Assembly: GCA_963703085.1 (NCBI GenBank)
Contig: OY969789.1
Coordinates: forward strand, 496,001 to 560,000
Length of the DNA: 64,000 nt
Direction: 5' to 3'
Source: DATAEG01 sp963703085
Lineage (GTDB): Bacteria; Actinomycetota; Actinomycetes; Mycobacteriales; Jatrophihabitantaceae
Below, piece after piece: positions 59,263-64,000 of the stretch (position 1 is its first letter; the number at the start of each line of letters is the position of its first letter). The notes under the pieces are model-generated. The model had not been told where the DNA came from, searched no databases, and saw only the letters and a program-made list of their open reading frames with translations. The translations under genes and the position numbers were made by a program.

Positions 59263-61724
59263 GGCGCCATCGTGTCACGTCTCGGCGACACCGCATCGGC
59301 GGCGGCCCGAGCGGGGTGCCCCGCTGTGCTGCGTTCAGCACCGGCCACACCAGCCGGCGATCGGTTCGCCCGGTGCACCGTCGTCAGCTGATGCCCATGG
59401 GCAGCTACCGCGATGTCGCCGTCCAGATCCGTCCGCAGCGCCGGGATCCCCAGCCGGACCAGCATCGCCAGCAGGCTCGGCGCAGGGTGGCCATAGTCGT
59501 TGTGCGCTCCCACGCTGATCAGGCCGACCTGCGCGCCCGTCGCTGCGAGGAACTTTTCGTCCGAATACGCGCTGCCGTGATGTGGCACCTTCAGGATCTC
59601 TGCGCTGAGATCGACGCCGGACTGCAGCGCCGCCTGCTGGGCGTCGAGTTCGGCGTCGCCGGGCAACAGGACGCGATGGCCCCGGAGCTCCGCTCGCACG
59701 ATCAGCGATGAGTTGTTCGGATCGGAATGTGTGCCGTGAAAGGCAGCCACCGGAGCGAGCACGGTGAGCTGTACCGCACCAACCGTGATCCGCAGCCCGG
59801 GCGGCGCCACCCGAAGGTCCAGCCCCCGTGGCTGCACCGCCCGCCGCGCCAGGTCAGCGCCACTCTCCGGTTCGTCGAGAGGCCCGGTCAGGACCGTGCC
59901 CAGGCTGCGGCCACGCACCGCTCCGGCGATACCCCCGACGTGGTCGAGATGCAGGTGGGTGATCAGCAGCAGCGGGATGGCGGTGATGTGCAGGTCACGC
60001 AGGCAGCGGTCGTCGGCCACCGGGTCGGGGCCGGTGTCGACGAGCACCGCCGAGTGCGGCCCGGCAGGCAGCACCAGTGAATCACCCTGCCCGACATCGC
60101 AGGCCACGATCAGCCAGCCGGGTGGCGGCCAGGTGGTGATCAGCTGGCGCACCGGGAACTGGACGAGGAGCAACACCAACGCAGCGGCGGCGAGGGAAGG
60201 TCGCAGCGCGTGCCACCGGCAGGCGAGCACCGCCAGCATCACGAACAGGGCAAGCAGTCCGGCGCCGGCGGCCGTTGCCGGCCAGCCGATCGTGCCGCCC
60301 GGGAGGGCGCCGAAGAAGTCGGCATCGGACACCAACCAGCGCACCGGCCAGCCCGCCAGCCACACCAGCCCGGTGGCCGCCGGCTGGCTGATGAGGGACA
60401 ACACCGCGGCAAGCACGCCGAGGATGGTGGCCGGGGCGACGGCGGGCTCGGCGAGAACGTTCGCCGGGATCGCCACCAGACTGACCTGACCGCTGAGCAT
60501 CACGATGATCGGGACGGTGACCAGGTGCGCGGCGGCCGCCACCGCAACGCCCTCAGCGAGCACCGGCGGGACCCTGCGCCGGCGCAGCCCGTCCGCCCAT
60601 CCCGGCGCGATGACGAGCAGCGCGACGGTGGCCAGGACGGACATGGCGAACCCCGCGTCAGCAACCCACGCGGGATGCCAGACCATCGCCACCAGCGCCG
60701 CGGCCGACACCATCGGCAGACCCGCCCGGGGGCGACCGACCGCCAGCGCCGCGAGGGCGATCGCGGCCATCACGGCTGCGCGCAACACACTGGGAGACGG
60801 CCGGGCCACAATCACGAAGCCGACCAGCGCCGCGGCGGCCAGGCTCGCCGACACCCACGGCGGCGCGCGCAGCCGGCGCAGCATCAACAGCACCGCGCCG
60901 ACCACGATCACGCAGTTGGTGCCGCTCACCGCGACCAAATGGGTGAGCCCAGCAGTCTTGAACCGCTGCGCCAGGACCGGACTCAACGCGCTGGTGTCAC
61001 CGTCCACGAGGCCCGGCAACAACCCTCGCGCGTCGGTAGGCAGCACGGCACTGGCGCGCGGCAGCCCTGCCCGGATCCGCGCTGCCAGCCGTTGCCACCA
61101 TGGTGGCAACCCGATCAGCGTGGGCGGCCCGCGGGCACTGACCGCGGCGACCGCCAGATCACCCGGCTGGGCAGGCGCCAGCCGGCCGTCGACGGCAATG
61201 CGCTGACCGGGCACCAGTCCGAGCCATCCGGCGGCCGGCGCGAACACGATCACCGAGCCACCGACCCGAACCTGCTGACCGGCCGTCACCACCAGCTGTA
61301 CGGTGCCGTCCAGGACCACGCGGGCCTGCCCGGACACACCGGCAGCCAGCGGTCGCGGGTCGCTGCTCACCGTCAACTGGACCAGCACGGAGCGGCGCTC
61401 GACAGCCCAGCCGACCACCGGCGACGAGCGCGCCTGCTGCACCCGGACGGCGAACGGGAGCAGCACACCACCCCCACAGAGCGCCGCCAGCCCGGCGACC
61501 GCAGCGAACGAGCCGAGCCGGCGCCGCGGCAGCAGGCAGCCGAGCCCGACCAGCAGCAACCCGCAACCGCCGGCCAGGACCGCGCCGGGCGACGCACGTC
61601 GCAGCGCCAGCAGAGCCAACCAACCGACCAGCGCTCCGGCGGCAAGCCGCAGATCGAGTTCCCCGCTGTAGCTGGCGCTGTCCGCATGCTCCGGAAGACG
61701 ACCGACGGTCAAGGCGGACGGCAT
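59109..61724 (-). CDS. comEC: ComEC/Rec2 family DNA-uptake channel protein
   Basis: 871 residues. After an N-terminal membrane and OB-like part come the competence domain (AGLTHLVAVSGTNCVIVVGA) with many helices and a C-terminal metallo-beta-lactamase-like domain with LLITHLHLDHVGGIAGAVRG. The family usually ends near HGHQLTTVHR; here the frame runs about 90 residues further through low-complexity sequence into holA, giving a 154-base overlap. Starts with an ATG sharing one base with the comEA stop (TGATG). Confidence 0.92.
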   Translation of the reverse strand: MPSALTVGRLPEHADSASYSGELDLRLAAGALVGWLALLALRRASPGAVLAGGCGLLLVGLGCLLPRRRLGSFAAVAGLAALCGGGVLLPFAVRVQQARSSPVVGWAVERRSVLVQLTVSSDPRPLAAGVSGQARVVLDGTVQLVVTAGQQVRVGGSVIVFAPAAGWLGLVPGQRIAVDGRLAPAQPGDLAVAAVSARGPPTLIGLPPWWQRLAARIRAGLPRASAVLPTDARGLLPGLVDGDTSALSPVLAQRFKTAGLTHLVAVSGTNCVIVVGAVLLMLRRLRAPPWVSASLAAAALVGFVIVARPSPSVLRAAVMAAIALAALAVGRPRAGLPMVSAAALVAMVWHPAWVADAGFAMSVLATVALLVIAPGWADGLRRRRVPPVLAEGVAVAAAAHLVTVPIIVMLSGQVSLVAIPANVLAEPAVAPATILGVLAAVLSLISQPAATGLVWLAGWPVRWLVSDADFFGALPGGTIGWPATAAGAGLLALFVMLAVLACRWHALRPSLAAAALVLLLVQFPVRQLITTWPPPGWLIVACDVGQGDSLVLPAGPHSAVLVDTGPDPVADDRCLRDLHITAIPLLLITHLHLDHVGGIAGAVRGRSLGTVLTGPLDEPESGADLARRAVQPRGLDLRVAPPGLRITVGAVQLTVLAPVAAFHGTHSDPNNSSLIVRAELRGHRVLLPGDAELDAQQAALQSGVDLSAEILKVPHHGSAYSDEKFLAATGAQVGLISVGAHNDYGHPAPSLLAMLVRLGIPALRTDLDGDIAVAAHGHQLTTVHRANRSPAGVAGAERSTAGHPARAAADAVSPRRDTMAPWPRTVRGQPTPGVIAPGRTWCCCSVTRNCSSPVPSSRSPPPSAPRTRLRR

Positions 61725-62620
61725 CAGATCGTCACCAGTGCGCGAATCTCTGCGAACTTGGCATCACCGATGCCCGGGACGTCGCGCAGCTGGTCGATCG
61801 CGTCGAACCGGCCGTGCTGCGTGCGCCAGTCGATGATGCGTTGCGCCAGCACCGGCCCGACCCCGGGCAACGCGTCGAGCTGGTCTGCGGTTGCCGTATT
61901 TAGATTGATGAGCGCGCCGGCCGAGGTGGTCGCCGTCCCGCCGGCCGGACCGGAGGGTGGCGGCGCCCCCGACGTTCCGACCGCGATCTGCTCGCCGTCG
62001 ACGAGCACCCGGGCCAGATTCACCGCGGACAGGTCGGCGCCGGGCAGTGCGCCCCCGGCCGCGCGGATCGCATCGTCCACGCGGGACCCGGCGGGTAGCC
62101 GGACCAGGCCAGGGCGGCGCACCTTGCCCACCACGTCCACGACGACCTGCGCTGCGGTCGAACTCCGGGCCGGGGTGGTGACCGCGGCTGACCGGGCAGT
62201 GCTCGATCGGGCCAGTGGCGTGCCGATCGGTCCGTCCGCGCCGGCCGCGCTCACCGGGGTGCTCCGCGGGCGCCCGGCCAGCAGCCGCCATCCCGAGAAA
62301 GCGCCGACCAGGAGGACGACGACCGCAACGCCGGCCACGGCCCGGCGGCTGGGCACCAGCCGAACCGCCCGGTTGCCGACCGCGTCGGCCAGCCGCGTCC
62401 GTAACGAGCCAACCTGATCGTCGAACTCCACCCCCGGTACCCATCCCTTCCGACCGTTCCGCGGCGGATCGAGCAGCGGCGGCTCGGGAGCCGCCGAAGG
62501 TGGCAGCCCAGCAACGTGACCGGCAGGCGGCGGCTTCTGGCCCACCCCCGAAAGCGCGTCGAGCCGGGAGGCTGCGGTCTCCCGCGCTGCCCGGGAGAAC
62601 CGCTGCCGCCTGCCGGTCAC
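61724..62620 (-). CDS. comEA: ComEA-like DNA-binding competence protein (SLBB and helix-hairpin-helix)
   Basis: 298 residues: a long cytoplasmic, proline-rich N-terminus, one transmembrane helix near residues 92-112 (AVAGVAVVVLLVGAFSGWRL), a low-complexity linker, an SLBB domain (VVVDVVGKVRRPGLVRLPAG) and a C-terminal helix-hairpin-helix pair (INLNTATADQLDALPGVGPV, RTQHGRFDAIDQLRDVPGIG). It should bind incoming DNA at the membrane and pass it to ComEC. Its N-terminus is longer than in Bacillus ComEA. Confidence 0.93.
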   Translation of the reverse strand: MTGRRQRFSRAARETAASRLDALSGVGQKPPPAGHVAGLPPSAAPEPPLLDPPRNGRKGWVPGVEFDDQVGSLRTRLADAVGNRAVRLVPSRRAVAGVAVVVLLVGAFSGWRLLAGRPRSTPVSAAGADGPIGTPLARSSTARSAAVTTPARSSTAAQVVVDVVGKVRRPGLVRLPAGSRVDDAIRAAGGALPGADLSAVNLARVLVDGEQIAVGTSGAPPPSGPAGGTATTSAGALINLNTATADQLDALPGVGPVLAQRIIDWRTQHGRFDAIDQLRDVPGIGDAKFAEIRALVTI

Positions 62621-62759
62621 GCGAGGACGCTAGGTCGCATCGGCCGCGGTCCGCAGGGGCCGGCGCCCGGCTGTGCACAGCGCCGCGGCTGTGGACAGCG
62701 GCGGCGTCGGACCGGCCGGGCATACCGTCCGGCGGCAGTGTGGATGGAAGACTGCGCGG

Positions 62760-64000
62760 GTGACCGAAGCCGCTGCCGACGCGACCCGCTCGCGGTCACA
62801 GCGCACCGGCAGAAACAGCCCGGACAGCTGGCTGCAGCGGCTGGTAGCACCCGAGTACCGCCCGGTGACGATCGCGGTCGCACTCGCCGCGGCGCTGTGC
62901 GTGTGCTATCTCGCGGTACCGCGGATGGGCAATGACCTGTCCGCGCAGCTGGCCCGCGCCGACTTCGCCAGGCACCACCCGTTCGCCATGATCGACTTCC
63001 GGTGGTTCGCCGGTGTGCTGCCCTACAGCTACTCGCTCTGGACGCCAGTGGTGATGGCCTACGTCGGGGTCAAGCTCTGCGCCGCCCTAGCCATGGTGAT
63101 CAGCGTGGGCCTACTGACTCGCCTGCTGCAACACGGCCGCGCGCCGCACCCGCTGCTCGGCGGGCTGGCCGCGAGCCTTTCGCTCGGCGCGAACGTGATC
63201 GAAGGCCGGGTGACCTTCGGCATCGGGGTGGCCTGTGGCCTAGGCGCATTGCTGCTGCTCGCCGCGCCGACCACCACGCGTCGGGCCGGCGCTGTTGTCC
63301 TCGCACTGCTCGCGGCTGGTGCGAGCCCGGTGGCGGCGCTCTTTCTCGGCCTGTGCGCGGTTGCGCTGGTGCTCACCCGCCGCATCGTCGACGGCCTCGC
63401 GCTCGGCATTGCCGTGAGCCTGCCGACGGTGTTGACCTCAGTGGTGTTCTCCGACCCGGGGCGGCAGATCTTCGGCGGGAAGGAAGCGACCCGCGACATC
63501 ATCATCAGCCTGTTGGTGGTGTGCGCGGTGAGCAACGCCAAGGTCCGGATCGTCGGCGTGCTGGGAGCGGCGTTGGCGTGGGGCGCGTTGCTGGTGAGCA
63601 GCCCGATCGGCAGCAACTCCTCGCGGCTGTCGATGCTGTTCGCGCTGCCTGTGCTGCTGGCCTTCCTACGCATGCCGAAGCCTTTGCGACGGTGGAAGGT
63701 CCCGTTCCCAGCCTTCGCCGCGGTAGTAGCGATCATCGGCTATCTCATTCAGCCGCTGGTCCTCGGTGGGACCGTCGGCGGCACCGGCCGGCCGGTCACC
63801 TATCCGTCCTACTTCGCGCCGGTAGCCGAGGCGATCGCCGCTCGCGGGCCGCTCACCGGGCGAGTCGAGGTCCCAGAGCTGACCGGCCACTGGGACGCGG
63901 CGTACCTCGCCAGCGACGTGCCGCTGGCGCGCGGTTGGCTGCGCCAGCTCGACACCAAGCTCAACGACCAGGTGTTCTATCAGGGCTCGCCCACCGCACA
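62760..64000 (+). CDS. Polytopic membrane protein, N-terminal part (cut by window end)
   Basis: GTG at 62760 opens a frame that stays open to the window end (413 codons). About 35 hydrophilic residues precede multiple helices (VTIAVALAAALCVCYLAVPR, TPVVMAYVGVKLCAALAMVI, GVACGLGALLLLAAPTTTRR, AVVLALLAAGASPVAALFLG and others), then an extracytoplasmic segment starting near RGPLTGRVEVPELTGHWDAA. Family not recognised; the topology resembles actinobacterial glycosyltransferase-like membrane proteins of unknown function. Divergent from comEA. Confidence 0.75.
   Translation, partial: MTEAAADATRSRSQRTGRNSPDSWLQRLVAPEYRPVTIAVALAAALCVCYLAVPRMGNDLSAQLARADFARHHPFAMIDFRWFAGVLPYSYSLWTPVVMAYVGVKLCAALAMVISVGLLTRLLQHGRAPHPLLGGLAASLSLGANVIEGRVTFGIGVACGLGALLLLAAPTTTRRAGAVVLALLAAGASPVAALFLGLCAVALVLTRRIVDGLALGIAVSLPTVLTSVVFSDPGRQIFGGKEATRDIIISLLVVCAVSNAKVRIVGVLGAALAWGALLVSSPIGSNSSRLSMLFALPVLLAFLRMPKPLRRWKVPFPAFAAVVAIIGYLIQPLVLGGTVGGTGRPVTYPSYFAPVAEAIAARGPLTGRVEVPELTGHWDAAYLASDVPLARGWLRQLDTKLNDQVFYQGSPTA

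Noticed and set aside
62690..62705. TGTGCACAG and TGTGGACAG resembling DnaA boxes; similar TCCACAGG/TGTGCACAA near 34297-34321
   Set aside because: Only one or two imperfect boxes at each place, no dnaA/dnaN neighbours and no AT-rich unwinding region, so no origin is supported.
1..64000. tRNA, rRNA, CRISPR array, prophage or insertion sequence
   Set aside because: No cloverleaf or TTCGAATC-type T-loop outside coding sequence, no spaced direct-repeat array, no integrase, transposase or phage structural gene was found.

Overview
The window is high-GC DNA with tightly packed genes, many GTG starts, ATGA/GTGA stop-start overlaps and short leaders. A Kgd-type 2-oxoglutarate dehydrogenase/decarboxylase, WhiB1, the PdtaS kinase, a SigH/SigR-RsrA pair and MctP/DUF3311 all point to an actinomycete (Actinomycetota). 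The genus cannot be fixed from the sequence alone. Nothing suggests a plasmid, phage, transposon, CRISPR array, rRNA or tRNA. It reads as chromosomal core sequence with a few accessory blocks.

Layout. 1-10.7 kb: 3' part of kgd, an oxidoreductase, a small DUF6104 protein, a FUSC-type membrane protein, a divergent yczE/MocR-regulator pair with a palindromic operator, malic enzyme, a histidine phosphatase and an RsbW-like/SigF-like pair. 10.8-17.7 kb: a complete carbohydrate ABC importer (binding protein, two permeases, ATPase) running into a CehA/McbA-type PHP metallohydrolase and followed by an amidohydrolase. 17.8-24.4 kb: a PPOX-fold enzyme, a SigE-family ECF sigma factor with a membrane protein, a GH38 alpha-mannosidase broken by three single-base insertions, and a diacylglycerol-kinase-like enzyme. 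24.4-42.7 kb: whiB1, pdtaS, rsrA-sigH, an SRAP peptidase, aroA and rsgA in the order known from the Mycobacterium tuberculosis Rv3219-Rv3228 region. Inserted in it are an amino-sugar block (SIS protein, NagZ, a DasR-like GntR regulator), the MctP monocarboxylate permease and a two-component system. 42.7-52.2 kb: CsbD, an aminotransferase, HisN, a YbaK-fold protein, a KhtT/KhtU-like potassium-proton antiporter pair, homogentisate dioxygenase, a cation diffusion facilitator, a methyltransferase and a serine hydrolase. 52.3-64 kb: the conserved lepA - rpsT - holA - comEC - comEA neighbourhood, with a PRPP-synthetase-like gene and three accessory genes between lepA and rpsT, and the start of a polytopic membrane protein cut by the window end.

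How genes work together. The ABC importer and nagZ are both preceded by TCTAGAC-type GntR (DasR-like) operators, so the importer, NagZ, the SIS-domain protein and the GntR regulator probably form one amino-sugar regulon. SigH and its zinc anti-sigma factor form an operon whose third, translationally coupled gene is a degenerate biotin-carboxylase-like protein without its ATP-grasp region. sigH has two good starts and a SigH/SigR-type promoter upstream of the longer form. WhiB1 has a near-perfect CRP box.

The most unusual material is non-coding: three dispersed repeat families (an 81-bp two-armed element with exactly conserved spacing, a 60-62 bp palindrome placed just after stop codons, and a 136-140 bp repeat) and a 31-bp tandem unit that carries its own Shine-Dalgarno sequence and start codon. 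All four frame breaks seen (three in the mannosidase, one suspected at the SigF start) are single-base insertions, so sequencing or assembly error must be excluded before they are treated as biology.
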